From Myotis daubentonii (taxonomy: Eukaryota > Chordata > Mammalia > Chiroptera > Vespertilionidae): a stretch of 64,000 nt of DNA. This document shows positions 12,443 through 24,073 of this stretch, in pieces; positions within the stretch are counted from its first letter, which is position 1, and each line of letters starts with the position of its first letter. The DNA lies in the NCBI RefSeq assembly GCF_963259705.1, contig NC_081841.1, positions 29,229,358-29,293,357 on the forward strand, given 5' to 3'. The notes beneath the pieces were generated by a model that saw nothing but the letters and a program-made list of their open reading frames with translations, did no database searches and was not told the origin of the DNA. A program made the position numbers and the translations under genes.

Positions 12443-13320
12443 CCAATGGTAATAACAAAATCTTTAAAATTTTTTATTTTTTATAAAATGCAAAGAAAAA
12501 TTTGGCATATCTTCCATTTTTATAATTAAACATAAGGTAATAATTTTTACTTATAATTCATCTTCAAGCATGGAATGTTCTTAAGTCATCAAACAATTAA
12601 AAATAAAGCACATTTATCATATTATACTTATTAACACAGAAAATAAAAAAACACACACAATTTGACACTGGCAGAAATTGTTTCTTGGCTCATGCAGATA
12701 ATGTTTAAATTGTGGAATCAGTAGTGGAATAAGGACAATGAATATCAAACAATCAAGAACATACAAAATCATCTCAACCCTTTCTTTAATTTTTAATTTT
12801 TATTTTTGACTCCAAGCCAGTTTTATTTGTTTGCAGAAGTTGGAAACACAATGATCAAAGAAGTTGTGTCTATGATCTGCTGTCTTTGTGCATGTGTATG
12901 TGTGTGTGTGCTACTAATGATGACAAAGTACAATTTAAAGAGAAAAAAATGTTTACATTGAGTATCTGTATCATTCCTACTTACTACTATATGGGTTTTA
13001 AATGACACAATAGCAGTATTTAACTTGCAAGCAGTGACATGGAATATAAAACAAAAGAAATCCATATTGTCTAACTATAAGTACACTTTGATCCTTCCCA
13101 CATGTTCTAATAATTTCTAGAAAACTTACCATAAAATTTAAAGTATCTTCAAGAAAGATACAAAGTTCAGTGTAACTTGTATCATTTTCTATGTCTGGAT
13201 TAGGTGGTCTGAGGTTTATAATGTGAAAAACAAATGAATACTTTTATATTAATATTTTAAGGTTAAAAACTTTTTAAATTTGGACTTCTGGTTTTCATTA
13301 TCAGCACAATATTTTCTTTA
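12441..13320. other. AT-rich unique sequence
   Basis: It contains a short TG run near 12892-12910. Nothing else is recognised. Confidence 0.4.
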
Positions 13321-13329
13321 AAAATCTCT

Positions 13330-14484
13330 CTGCTGATTTCCATTTAAAGCAATGACAGAAGACTTATCAGATGACTAACCTTCAGAGAGCAACCGTGAAA
13401 TTAGGATATAATTTAAAGGCAACTACCAGAAACACTGAAATTAAATGAGAAATCAATAACCATAATATAACCATGAATCCCCAAATAATTGGAAATTAAA
13501 TAACATACTTCTAAATAATTCAATAGTTTCAAAAGAAATAATATGGGGATTTAAAAATATGTGAACTGAATAATAATGAAACTACAATATATAAATTTTT
13601 TGGAGAAATACATAAAAGAGTACAAGACATGTCCTTAAATTGAAAAGATTTCACATTAATTATTAAAATCTCTACTTAAGAAATTAGAAAATAGAAGAGA
13701 CATTTAAATACAAATTAACTAGAAGAAAAATATAATAAATATAAGAGATTGATTCTAATTCTATTAGACAGAAAAATAAAGAAAATCAGTAAATCTAAAA
13801 ATAGGTGATTTGAAAAAAAGAATAAAATTCATAAGCCTCGGTAGATTGCTCAAGTAAAAGAGAAAATATACAAATCACCAATATCAAGAAAGAAAGATGG
13901 CCATCACTAAAGATTCTGCTAATATTAAAGACAAAACAAGGAGCTATTAAGATAACCATTATGTCAAAAAATTCAATAGCTAAAATGAAACAAAGTCCTT
14001 TAAAGACACAACTACCAAAACTGACCAAAGAAAACATTTAAAAACTTGAAAAATTCTTTTCAAGTTAAAGAAATACCTACAAAGACAATTCTACATGGAT
14101 TAACTGGTGAATGCCTTCAAATATTTAAGGAATAATTATTATTAATTCATCATGAACACTTCTAGAAAAATAGAAGAGGAAGAAATAATTTTCAATTATA
14201 TCCATGAGGCCAGTATTATCCTCTTCAAAATTAGGCAAATATTTTACAAGAAAAGAGAAAGATAGAATCCCTCATAACCATGCATGCAAGAATTATTTAA
14301 AAATTTAAGTCAATGATATATTAAGATAATATATAACATTTATTCTGGCAATGCAAATTTGATTTAAAGTCTGAGAAGTCAATAAATGTGATTTATCATA
14401 AAATAAAAGGGGAAAACCATAAGAGTAGTTTTAAAAATGCAAATAAGCATTTAATAAAAGTTTCCATCCATTTAGAGCTAAATA
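13330..14484 (+). mobile_element. Old LINE-1 ORF2 fragment
   Basis: The sense strand is A-rich in the way typical of L1 ORF2 and includes recognisable stretches such as GAGGCCAGTATTATCCTCTT with following ATTAGGCAAATATTTTACAA. Many stops and frameshifts mark it as an old copy. A Helitron follows at 14485, so part of the L1 may continue beyond 15457, but I cannot show the join. Confidence 0.7.
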
Positions 14485-15457
14485 TCTACACTAATAAAAG
14501 AGAAAAATGGTAATTGGCATACGACGCTACCCTTTTCATTGGCTAATCAGGGCTATATGCAAATTAACTGCCAACTACGATTGGCAGTTAACTGCCAACT
14601 AAGATTGGCAGTTAACTGCCAACTAAGATTGGCAGTTAACTGCCAACAATTTGCATATGTAGGCACAATGCAGGGAGGTGAAAGGGAAAGCAGGAAGAAG
14701 CCCCCTGCCACTGACAGTGATCGGAAACCCAGGGGGGAGCTAAGAGCTGGGGGGCAGGGCAAAGGCAGCCCTGGGGATCCGGTGATTGGTGATCGGAGGG
14801 TGATGAGGATCAACTCCTCTGGCCGAAGCATCAGGCCTGGGTTGGGGGTGGAGCCGGGGATTGGGGGGATATGATGGTCCCCTTGCCCAGGCCTGAAGCC
14901 TGGATCAGAGGCGTCAGGCTTGGGCAGGGGGTGGAGCAAGTGATCAGAGGGAGATGGGGGTCCCCTGCCCAGGCATGATTCCTGGGCCAGAGGCCTCAGG
15001 GTTGGGCGGGGGTCAGAGCCAGTGATCGGGGGGAGATGGGGGTCCCCTGTCCAAGCCTGACACCTCGGGCGGAGGCGTCAGGCCTGGGCAAGGGGCCGAT
15101 CAGGCAATCGGAGGGTGATGGGGGTCTGGCCGAGGCATCAGGCCTGGGCCATGGGCAGAGCCAGCAATCGGAGGGGTCTGGGGGTCCCCTGCCCAGGCCT
15201 GACGCCTGGGCCAGAGGCATCAGGCCTGGGCTGGGGGCAGAACCAGTGATGGGGGTAAATGAGGGTCCTCTGCCAAGGCCTGATGCCTCTGTCAGAGGCG
15301 TCAGGCCTGGGCAAGGGGCCCATCCTGCAATTGGAGGGTGATAGGGGTCAACGCCTGAAGGCTCCCAGTATGTGAGAGGGGGCAGGCTGGGCTGAGGGAC
15401 ACCCCCCCCCACACACACACACACACAGTGCACGAATTTCGTGCACCAGGCCCCTAG
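14485..15457 (+). mobile_element. HeliBat-type Helitron with palindrome array
   Basis: The 5' end is TCTACACTAATAAAAGAG at 14485, and the 3' end is a perfect hairpin GTGCACGAATTTCGTGCAC (15428-15446) followed by CTAG at 15454-15457. Flanks are A (14484) and T (15458). Near the 5' end, three perfect palindromes TTGGCAGTTAACTGCCAA lie at 14581, 14605 and 14629. The rest is a GC-rich run of diverged blocks of the type GCCTGGGC/AGGCATCAGGCCTGGG. It is non-autonomous, and a related copy lies on the opposite strand at 57635-58757. The 128-, 145- and 111-residue frames are products of the GC-rich repeats. Confidence 0.92.
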
Positions 15458-17889
15458 TATATAGATAAAAAAAGCACACTAGAAATGTAGGGAGAGAAGA
15501 AAAACACCTTAACCTTAGTAATGCAGTGGGGTCACTGAGTGTGGATGTTTCCAAAAAAGAATCATCTCCTTCCGGCTGCTGCTATGCAAAGATCAAGATA
15601 AAAGGGGTAGAAGCTTTTACTTACTAATTTTCAGAATTAGGAATTCCACTCTGATCTGTCCTGAAAAATGATGCAGCTTTCTTTCCCTTAATATCAGCAC
15701 CAGGCCTACATGGTTGGTACATGTTTTGGGCAGCATTCCCCCCAAAAGAGATTGTAGGGGATTCAAACTTAATTATTGGTTCTCTTATTGGTTTGACCTG
15801 ATCCTAAATAGTAAGGATAATGGCTGTATGGTTGAGAACACTACATACTAACTCCTCCAGTGTCCCTGGTGGGCCAAAGTGGGGGACATAATGGGTTTCT
15901 GTACGTTTTATGAAAATGTTCTTTGTCTTGCATCAGATCTTTTTGGATGAAAAATATGGGTGTAAGTAGGAGGTGATTTTTAAAAAAGTGACATTAAAAA
16001 TACTGAAATGGACATAACAGTTTTGTGGAGGTAGAAGTGCAATGAGTGAGGGCAACTGGCATTGCCGATCTTACTCATTTAGAACCACCCTGAAGCCTTC
16101 CTCATGAAGGGAAATAACTGTGCAGCACTCCAGAATGGTTACAAGCTTACAGTTAACCGACTCCTGGGTTTGCTCTTCATCAACAGAAAGTTCTGATTAA
16201 AATCAGATCACCATTCTCCTAAACTTAAGAAGGAGTCATTTGGCAATAACAGCAATGGCCCCCACTCCTACAACTTCCTTGCAAAACACCAATAGATACT
16301 TGTGATTGTTTTCCTTGCCTACACAACCAGATGAGGCAGATGAAAGCCATCTGGCTGGTAGGGAAGACAAAAAAGATAGATTATTAGACTGATCCCTCTC
16401 AAATAGTATGACTAAACTCAGTTATTTTAACTGAAGAGGGCATTTTAAGATTTATCAGCCAGCCAGGGGGCCACAGAAGAGGCAGACTCAATCTGTGACC
16501 CTCCTCAATTATATAATTATGTAAATAAGCACTATTTGGGGGCATCAACAATACTCTCTTATGCTCCTGGGATTATACCTCTTGCATAGGATCCAGACAT
16601 AAACTGACCTCCTGAAAACACAGTAATTGCACTTGCAGAACAGTTATAAAAGAGCTTCAAGTGTTTAAGAAAGCACCACCAATAGATCATGCAACTCTTG
16701 GATGATAGTGTAGATTTCTCCAAAATGTGGTTAACTTTGTTTACTGGAGATGGGTTATGGTGGGGTGAAGAGTGGGAGGATTTCAGAGGAATAATAGATT
16801 CCTCATTTATGAATATCCTCGGGGAAGTTTTCCCTACAGATGGAGTCATAGAATTGAAAAAAGATAGTATAAGAATTGTCTCTGATTTTAGTTGAAGAGT
16901 GATGGATGATATGTCCTTCATTATGGAGGGCATATAGATTAGATTCAACCCACAAGTAAGAGTTGTTACAGATGATAGAATTTTCCCAGTCTTCCTCCTT
17001 CTGGGCCAAGGCAAAGTCTGTGCAATTGCTAATATGTCCTGCTATGCCTGGATGAATGCCTTAAGCCAAGTAGGAAGTCAATAAAGAACGTAAGTAGAAA
17101 GCCATCTGCCTTCCTAAAGTAGGCACTGACATTTTATGGAACTTGGGTTGGGTTCAGGACCCTGGGAATAATGATTGTGCTGTCGTACACCAGGTTGGCC
17201 TCATCATGCTGCTTGTAGTCTGTTTGAAGTAGCCTTAATTAAGTGAAACAAATATACCAATTAAACAACTGTGGCCCATCATCTGTCTGTCTAGGGAAAT
17301 TTTTCGGAAGCTAAGATGATGTGGAATTGATGGCTGAATTATTGGTAGACAATTCTCCACACGTCTGTCATGTTTCTGCACATTTTGTGTACAGCGGCGC
17401 TGATTGCCTTTGTTCTTTTGAAGGGTATGTGTAAATGAATAGCCTGGGGAGATACACTAGTAGGTAGGATCTCTCTCCAGAGCAGAGAGCAGGTGTTCTG
17501 ACTCCAGTAAGCAACGCTATACAATGGAGATTCCTTCTCCTTTGAACAAGTGTTTATCATGTTTATTTATATCTCCTTGCAAAGTATTAGAAATTCCTAA
17601 TCTTGGGATTAGTTACCGTGATGCAAATTCACTGCATATGAAGATTCACCTGAGCTACCCTCATGTGACCCCATGGGATTTGGGGTCAAAGGGAATTAAC
17701 ATGACTATGAAGCTCACTCTGCTAGTTGTGCTTTAAGAAATGAAGCTCTTTGTCTCAGACCCAATAGTCTCATGTCTACTGCCACCATTCTTAAAACTGT
17801 GGAGGTTTGCTAACTTTCAAGTATGGTCAAATCTTGGACCTTTCACAGTTTTTGACCTTGAGTTGGACACAGATGCTTGAAGTGGACAT
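15458..17889. other. Unassigned moderate-GC sequence, possibly an old retroviral or pseudogene remnant
   Basis: From about 15640 the composition is more balanced than the flanks. On the minus strand several broken frames of 60-151 residues (for example 16559-17014 and 16803-17009) follow one another with stops between them. That is the texture of a decayed coding sequence such as an old endogenous retrovirus interior or a processed pseudogene. I recognise no motif, so no family is assigned. No LTR pair or target duplication was seen around it. Confidence 0.3.
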
Positions 17890-17995
17890 TTTTTCTTCAT
17901 TCTTGATCTTAGGGGAACAGCATTTAGTATTTCACCATCAAGTATGGTGTTAGCTGTAGTATTTTTCTTAGATGACCTTTTATATGCAGTTGCTT
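17890..17995 (-). mobile_element. LINE-1 ORF2 scrap
   Basis: The text CATTTAGTATTTCACCATCA with following ATGGTGTTAGCTGTAG matches the antisense of L1 ORF2. Confidence 0.7.
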
Positions 17996-18164
17996 TTAAA
18001 TGTTCTAATCTCTAGTGGCTGTTGCCAAAAGGGTAAAACATTCTTTAAAAAGTAAGGGGCAGAGGCAACAGATTTTTAAATCTGATGATGTTCAATCTGC
18101 TGAGGCGGGTGGGTGATTTGCAACAGTCAGGGAGAGGGTGCAACAATGGCTGTCCGCCTCTGTG

Positions 18165-19126
18165 TCTGCACCAAATGATGTTTTGCTCAACAATGATGCT
18201 CCCCCCACATTATAATGAAGCTGAATAATCCTTATCTCCTAATAATGTTCTAGCCACCCTAACATCAGCACAATGCATTAATCACCTGTTTGTGGTGATG
18301 CTGGTGTAAGCAAATCTGTGCTGCCAGTCATGTGGAACCGGAGAGCATTATGCTAAGTGAAATAAGCCAGTCAGAGAAAGATAAATACCACATGATCTCA
18401 CTCATTTGTGGATTATAGAGAACAACATAGACTGATGAACAGGGAGAGATCTAAAGACAGAGAAACAGTGATCAGACTATCAATCCCCAGAGGGAAAGTA
18501 GGAGAGGGAGGGGGTAAGGGGAAGAGATCAACCAAAGGACTTGTATACATGCATATAAGCCAAACCAATGGACATGGACTACAGGGGGATGAAAGCATGA
18601 GTGGCGGGGGGGAGGTTGGGAGTTAATGGTGGGGGATAAGGACACATTTGTAATACCTTAACTAATAAAGAATTTTAAAAAAGTGTAGCACATACAAGTA
18701 TGTACAGTACATAATACTTGATCATGATAATATAATAATTGACTACATTACTGTTTTTGTATTTACTCTAATATATTTTTTATCTTACATTAGAGTGTAC
18801 TCTTTTTACTCATGAAAGGAAAAAAGTAGCTCTAAAATAGTATGTGGTGTTATGACAGTAGCAGTCTCATACATTTCATGTTTACCTCATTTTTCCTTTG
18901 CATTCTTTCTCTTGTACTTGATTTAATCTTGTGTTAATTTAGTGCAGTAACATGCTGTACAGGCTTGTCCCCTAGGAGCGATAGGCTATACCAGATAGTG
19001 TAGGTGTGTAGTAAGCTGTCATCTGGGTTTGTATAGGAGCACTGCATAGTGTTCGAACAGCAATGAAATCCTCCAACAGTGCATTTCTCAGAATGTATCC
19101 CATCTTTAAGAAGAAGTGCATGACTG
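18165..19126 (-). mobile_element. Tigger-like (pogo/TcMar) DNA transposon, split by an L1
   Basis: The right terminus on the minus strand begins CAGTCATGCACTTCTTCTTA. It is followed by blocks that match a Tigger consensus as I remember it: CTATACAAACCCAGATG, GGTATAGCCTATCGCTCCTA, and GTACAGCATGTTACTGCA. The left part retains ATTATAATGAAGCTGAATAA and a block near 18288-18330. No transposase frame remains. An L1 3' end occupies 18340-18681 inside it, so the transposon is older than that L1. Confidence 0.75.
18340..18681 (+). mobile_element. LINE-1 3' end inserted in the Tigger-like element
   Basis: A 5'-truncated L1 runs from GAGCATTATGCTAAGTGAA through a 3' UTR that matches the 8334-8880 copy, including AGAGATCAACCAAAGGACTT. 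It ends with AATAAAGAATTTTAAAAAA. Confidence 0.88.
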
Positions 19127-19131
19127 TATTA

Positions 19132-19284
19132 CGTTGAGAAATTTCCTCTGTATTCTAAGTTACCTTTCTTTTTTATGAGGAAAGTCTGCTGGATTTTGTC
19201 AAATGCTTTTGCTGTGTCTATCAAGATCATCATATAATTATTACATTGTTTTTTTAATGCTATACAACTATGCATTTATAGGAT

Positions 19285-19365
<81 letters not shown>

Positions 19366-20040
19366 AAAAATTTGTGAAGCATATTTTGCATTTAGGTTCA
19401 TGAGGGACATTGACATGTATTTTTTTCCAAAGTTGGTGTCTGATTCTTGGTGTCAAAGGAAAACTGTGGCTTTATAGAATGAATTGGGAAATATTTCCAC
19501 CCTTTCAAGAGTTTGTATAGAGCTGGTGTTATGTATTTTTAAAATATTTGATAAAAATAATTGATTTTCAAGCTTTTTAATTTTTTCAAATACTCAAAGC
19601 CATGAATTTTCCCTAATTTTTACTTTAGGTGCATCTTCCAATTTTGTATATGTTGGATTTTCTTTATCATTCATTTACAAGATATTTTCTTTTTTCTTAT
19701 GTGACTTTTTCTTTCACCATGGATTGTTTAGAAGTGTGTTCTGGAATGTCCATAAATTTGTGATTTTTCAGATATGTTCTTATTGTTTTCTCATTTAACT
19801 CTATTACGGTTAGTGAGAGCACTCTGTATTGTTTCAATTACTCTAAATTGTTTGAGACTTGTTTTATGGTTCGATATATAATCTATCTTGGGAAGTGTTT
19901 CCTGTGCCCTTGGGAAAACTATGTATTCCACTACTTTTGAGGCTATTATTCTTTATATATCAATTAGATCAAGTTATATATTTGTCTTTTATGAGTAGTT
20001 TTTTCACTTAGCGTATGTGCCAGGCTAAGATATAAACTTA
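19132..20040 (-). mobile_element. LINE-1 ORF2 fragment, antisense
   Basis: On the plus strand it reads as antisense ORF2: TGGATTTTGTCAAATGCTTT, CTTTATAGAATGAATTGGGA, CTTGTTTTATGGTTCGATAT and TCAATTAGATCAAGTTATAT. Divergence is high. A microsatellite has grown inside it at 19288-19361. Confidence 0.85.
19288..19361. repeat. (CT)n-(TA)n compound microsatellite
   Basis: About 19 CT units pass directly into about 18 AT units, inside the antisense L1. Confidence 0.95.
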
Positions 20041-20094
20041 AGTTCTTCTCTCAGGTCTTTTCTGAGCCTGTGCCTTTCGTTGGACATCAATCAT

Positions 20095-20253
20095 GATTTT
20101 CTAATTCTCTCATATGTGCATCTCTATAATCAGAAGAAACACCCAGCACTCAAAGGACAGATTTCTAATATTTGGTAAAAGCCCACTTCCTGCCTTGTAA
20201 ATAAACACCTTTTTACTATGTCCTTACATGGCAGAGATAAAGATGAGAGAGAG

Positions 20254-20300
<47 letters not shown>

Positions 20301-20475
20301 ACTTTCATCTTTCTCTTCTTATAAGGACACGAATCTCTTCATTCAGTCCCATCCCCATGACTTCATCTAAACCCTAGTATATTCCAAAGGTCCTACTTTT
20401 AAATGCCATCACATTGAGAGTTAGGGCTTCAACACACACATTTTTGTGGAATAAAAACATTCAGTACATAACATC
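20095..20475 (+). mobile_element. MaLR-type LTR fragment (MLT1-like), with (GA)n expansion
   Basis: The segment TCTTCTTATAAGGACACGAA, then CATGACTTCATCTAAACCC, and the 3' end TTAGGGCTTCAACACACACA ... CATTCAGTACATAACA resemble the 3' half of MaLR-type LTRs. The internal (GA)n region has expanded to about 55 bp (20244-20298). I am unsure of the subfamily. Confidence 0.6.
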
Positions 20476-21180
20476 CACACTTATTTTAAATCCATTTTGA
20501 TTATTCCAATAGTTCCTTCTATTGGTGTGAAATATTATGATTTTTTTAATCTCACTTTCTCTCTGATGTTTGATTTCCTTGTGTAGTTTATTTTTATGAG
20601 TTTTATTTTTATCCTATAAAAGTTTGTGGGTTTTTTTGTTTTGTTTTGGAATTGGTATGCTCTGGGTTAAAAAGCATCTGTTCTGAGATGTTTCACATTA
20701 TTTTTTGTTTTGTTGTGTGTCTGGGCAATGCATGTCTATTGTGAATTTGGGTCCTATGGCAGGTCTGAGATAATCCATTAGAGCATTATTTTATTTCTCC
20801 TTGTGTTTGTAAATATTATCATGGCCACATAAAGTTGAGAAGTATTTTTGCTTTTAATTTTTCTAGTTCCTATTTCATGGATATGGTAGTTTTCATAACT
20901 ATGTGCTTAATGTAAATAAATCATTTTGACACAGATTTCTATCCCATTAGAGATTTAGAATAAAACCCTCTAAGACCTACATCTGGCTCTGATACTCCAT
21001 TGAACTATTTTGACTTCACCTTTGAGTCACTGAATATTAACATTTGAGTTCTTTAGTTTCTGAAAAATCATGGATTTAACTTTCTTTTGTGGTTAGTTGA
21101 TAACTTACATAGCTTTTTCTCTATTTTATCCAAAATTTCTAAGAGTTTTTTGGAGAGGTGAGACTTCCATGCTAGCTCAC
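20476..21180. other. T-rich old sequence, not assigned
   Basis: Composition resembles antisense LINE sequence, but I cannot name a matching stretch. Confidence 0.3.
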
Positions 21181-21184
21181 TCTC

Positions 21185-21365
21185 CCACATCAACTATACA
21201 CTTATTTAACCTCTTTAGGTCTATGTTTTTAGATCTGTAAAATTAAGATAATTACTCCTGACTTACTGGGTATTTGTGAAAGTAAGTTAAATTAACACAT
21301 GTTAATGGCTTAACATTATTGCATAGTAAATCATAAATATTCAGTAAATGTAAATAATTAGCATT
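21185..21365 (+). repeat. MIR SINE fragment
   Basis: TTTAACCTCTTTAGGTCTAT, AGATCTGTAAAATTAAGATA and the tail ATATTCAGTAAATGT follow the MIR core and 3' half. Confidence 0.65.
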
Positions 21366-22024
21366 ATAATTCTAAATAACATACATTACATTTAAATTAT
21401 GACATAAGAAGCTACCAAAAACTAAACAATTAAAGCAATTTGAAACTATTCACTTTAAAATTTTTCTAGTTAAAGTGGTTTAATTTTTCTTAATATCCAA
21501 AATATAGAGCACATCTATGAGATAGATTTTAAAAGTCTTTGTATTTATAATTTTAATGAATTTCTCTAATATATATTGAATTTCCTGCAAGTGGCATTAT
21601 GTTTGGGGTTACTGTGAGAGTTTTGCAATTTTGTACAAAGCTTTCATGACTAAAAGGCTTTAGTGTTCTGGATTCTGCTAGGAGACTTTTTGAGTAGATG
21701 TATTTTTAATTATCTTTACACAACATTGATGTCTAATTAATGGATTTTAAAATCTTATAATTATATGAGAAAGGTCAGTAAGACTGAAGGCAGAGGATTT
21801 GAAATTCAGAACTGATTTTTTTGATGAACCAGTTTAATGGATCTAAAGATCTATATATACATATCACCTCTTTTATTGATTAAAATTATTCCAAATCTTT
21901 TGAAGGATGATTATAGAAGCTTGGTGGAATCTTTATCCTTAGGAGAATGAGAGAAAGAGGGAGAAAGGTGAATTTATCGAGATACATTAGTAAATAATTA
22001 AGAGTGACTAAAACAACAATCTTA
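21366..22024. other. AT-rich unique sequence
   Basis: I recognise nothing. Confidence 0.4.
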
Positions 22025-22664
22025 TCTAATAAAAGAGAAACATGGTAATTGGCATATGACCGCTACCCTTTTCATTGGCTAATTAGGGTGATATGCAAAT
22101 TAACTGTCAGCCAAGATGGCGGCCAGCAGCCAGACAGCTTGAAACTAACATGAGCCTTGCTTGCTTCAGTGACGGAGGAAACCAACGTTCCCCGCCTGTG
22201 CCTTGCAGGCCTCTGAGCCTGCAGTTTGAAACATTGTTACAAATATAGAAGCTAAACAAAACCCCAGAAACCAGCTTTCAGCGAGCTGGGATCTCAGAGC
22301 TGGAGTCAGAGCTGGAGTTATACATTGTTTCGAACCGAAACAAACCAGATACCTACTTTCAACAGCGGAGGCCTAAGAGCTGGAGCCTCAGAGCTAAAGC
22401 TGGCCCAGAATTAAAAAAAGAAAAAAGAAAAAAAGGAGCGGTCTGGAGCTTCCGTCACCCGCCAACCTGAAAACAGCACTCAGCCCCTCACCCAGACTAG
22501 CCAGGAACCCCAGTGGGGACCCCCACCCAGAAGGGAGTGTGACCAGCTGCAAACAGCCATCATCCCCTCACCCAGGCTGGCCAGGCACCCCAGTGGGGAC
22601 CCCCACCCTGATCCAGGACACCCTTCAGGGCAAACCAGCCAGCCCCAATCATGCACCAGGCCTC
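22025..22664 (+). mobile_element. HeliBat-type Helitron, part A of a composite (hairpin-less 3' end)
   Basis: It starts TCTAATAAAAGAGAAACATG at 22025 after an A. The first 100 bases closely resemble the Helitron at 14485. The interior carries CCAGGCACCCCAGTGGGGAC-type repeats. It ends with TGCACCAGGCCTCTA at about 22650-22664, which keeps the right arm of the usual 3' hairpin but lacks the left arm, and is followed immediately by a second Helitron 5' end. The same junction occurs at 41616 and, inverted, at 31993. Confidence 0.85.
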
Positions 22665-23753
22665 TACCCTATATAGTAAAAGGGTAATATGCCTCCCAGC
22701 ACCGGGATCAGCGTGACAGGGGGCAGCGCCCAAACCCCCTGATCGCCCTGCAGCTCTGTGTGTAACAGGGGGCTGGGCCACAACCTCCCTATCCGCCCTG
22801 CTCTGTTTGTGACAGGGGAAGGCGCCCCAACCTCCTGATCAGCCCTGCTCTGTGCCTGATACGGGGGAGCTCCCCAACCTCTGATCGCCCTGCGGCTCTG
22901 TGTGTGACAGGGTGCGGCGCCCCAACCCCCTGATCGGCCCTGCTCTGTGTGTGACAGGGTGCGGCGCCCCAACCCGCCCCCCCCCCCATGGGCCCTGCTC
23001 TGTGTGTGACAGGGTAGAGCCATAACCTCCCCATCGGCCCTGCCCTGAGTGTGAGAGTAGCGGTGCCCCAACCCCCTGATCAGCCCTGCTCTGTGGTTGA
23101 TAGAGGGCGGCGCCACAGCCCCTCCACCGCCCCCCCCCCCGGGCCCTGCTCTGTGTGTGATGGGGTAGAGCCATAACCTCCCCATCAGCCCTGCCCTGAG
23201 TGTGAGAGTGGTGGCGTCCCAACCCCCTGATCGGCCCTGCTCTGCGGGTGATAGAGGGAGGTGCCCCAACTCCCCTATCGGCCCTACTCTCTGAGTGACG
23301 GGGGGAGCTCCTCAACCCCCTGATGGGCCCTGCTCTGTGAGTGACAGGGGGCAGCACCCCAACCCCCGCCCCCGGATTGGCCCTGCTCTGTGTGTGACAG
23401 GGGGTGGTGCCGCAACCTCCCCATCGACCCTGCCTTGAGTGTGACAGGGGGCGGCACCCCAACCCCCCAATCGGCCCTACCCTGCGCGTGACTTGGGGTG
23501 GCATCGCAACCTCCCGATCCGCCCTGCTCTGTGCATGACAGGGGGAGGCGCCCCAACTCCCCAATCGGCCCTGCTCTGAGCCCGACCAGGGGCTGCATCT
23601 AGGGATTGGGCCTGCCCTCTGCCACCCGGGAGCAGGCCTAAGCCAGCAGGGCGTTATCTCCCGAGGGGTCCCAGACTGCGAGAGGGCACAGGACGGGCTG
23701 AGGGTCACGCCCAGCCCCCAGAGTGCACAAATTTTTGTGCACCGGGCCTCTAG
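22665..23753 (+). mobile_element. HeliBat-type Helitron, part B, filled with a 48-bp minisatellite
   Basis: The 5' sequence CCCTATATAGTAAAAGGG follows part A directly. The 3' end is the hairpin GTGCACAAA/TTTTTGTGCAC (23723-23742) with CTAG at 23750-23753. The usual ATGCAAATTGACC after the 5' end is missing. In its place about 22690-23600 holds roughly 18 copies of a 45-55-bp unit containing GGCCCTGCTCTGTGTGTGAC. The final 150 bp match part B of the composite at 41617-42077. The 335- and 201-residue minus-strand frames are open because the unit is close to 48 bp, a multiple of three. Confidence 0.85.
22690..23600. repeat. 48-bp minisatellite inside the Helitron
   Basis: The repeated core is GCCCTGCTCTGTGTGTGACA followed by a GGGGGCGGCGCCCCAACC-like half. 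Measured spacings between successive GCCCTG starts are about 45-55 bp. C runs of 11-12 bases occur near 22977-22987 and 23130-23139. Confidence 0.9.
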
Positions 23754-24073
23754 TCCTATATAATAAAAGGCTAATAAACAAATTGACCAAACAGCAGAAC
23801 AACCAGTTGCTATAATGCGCACTGACCACCAGGGGCAGATGCTCAATGCAGGACCTTCCCCCTGGAGGTCAGTGTGCTCCCACAGGGGGAGTGCTGCTCA
23901 GCCAGAAGCCGGGCTCACAGCTGGCCAGCGCAGTGGCAGTGGTGGGAGCCTCTCCCGCCTCCGGGGCAGTTGGATATCCCCTCCATGGCTCTCAGACAGC
24001 AAGAGGGCACAGGCCAGGCTGAGGGACCCCCCCAGCCCCCACAGTGCACGATTTTCATGCACCGGGCCTCTAG
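23754..24073 (+). mobile_element. HeliBat-type Helitron, third of a head-to-tail block
   Basis: TCCTATATAATAAAAGGC begins at 23754, directly after the CTAG of the preceding element. The 3' hairpin GTGCACGA/TTTTCATGCAC lies at 24044-24062, and CTAG at 24070-24073 is followed by T. At 320 bp it is short. It carries TGACCACCAGGGGCAG (23823-23838) and an inverted CCCCCTGGAGGTCA (23858-23871). Confidence 0.92.

Noticed and set aside
14553..15433. 128- and 145-residue proline-rich frames
   Set aside because: They follow the GC-rich repeats of the Helitron at 14485-15457; the matching frames in the 57635 copy differ.
22664..23269. 201-residue minus-strand open frame
   Set aside because: Same minisatellite in another frame; cannot be coding together with the 335-residue frame on sequence grounds.
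22839..23846. 335-residue minus-strand open frame with regular protein repeats
   Set aside because: It lies in the Helitron minisatellite. The unit is near 48 bp, so several frames stay open, and no domain is visible.
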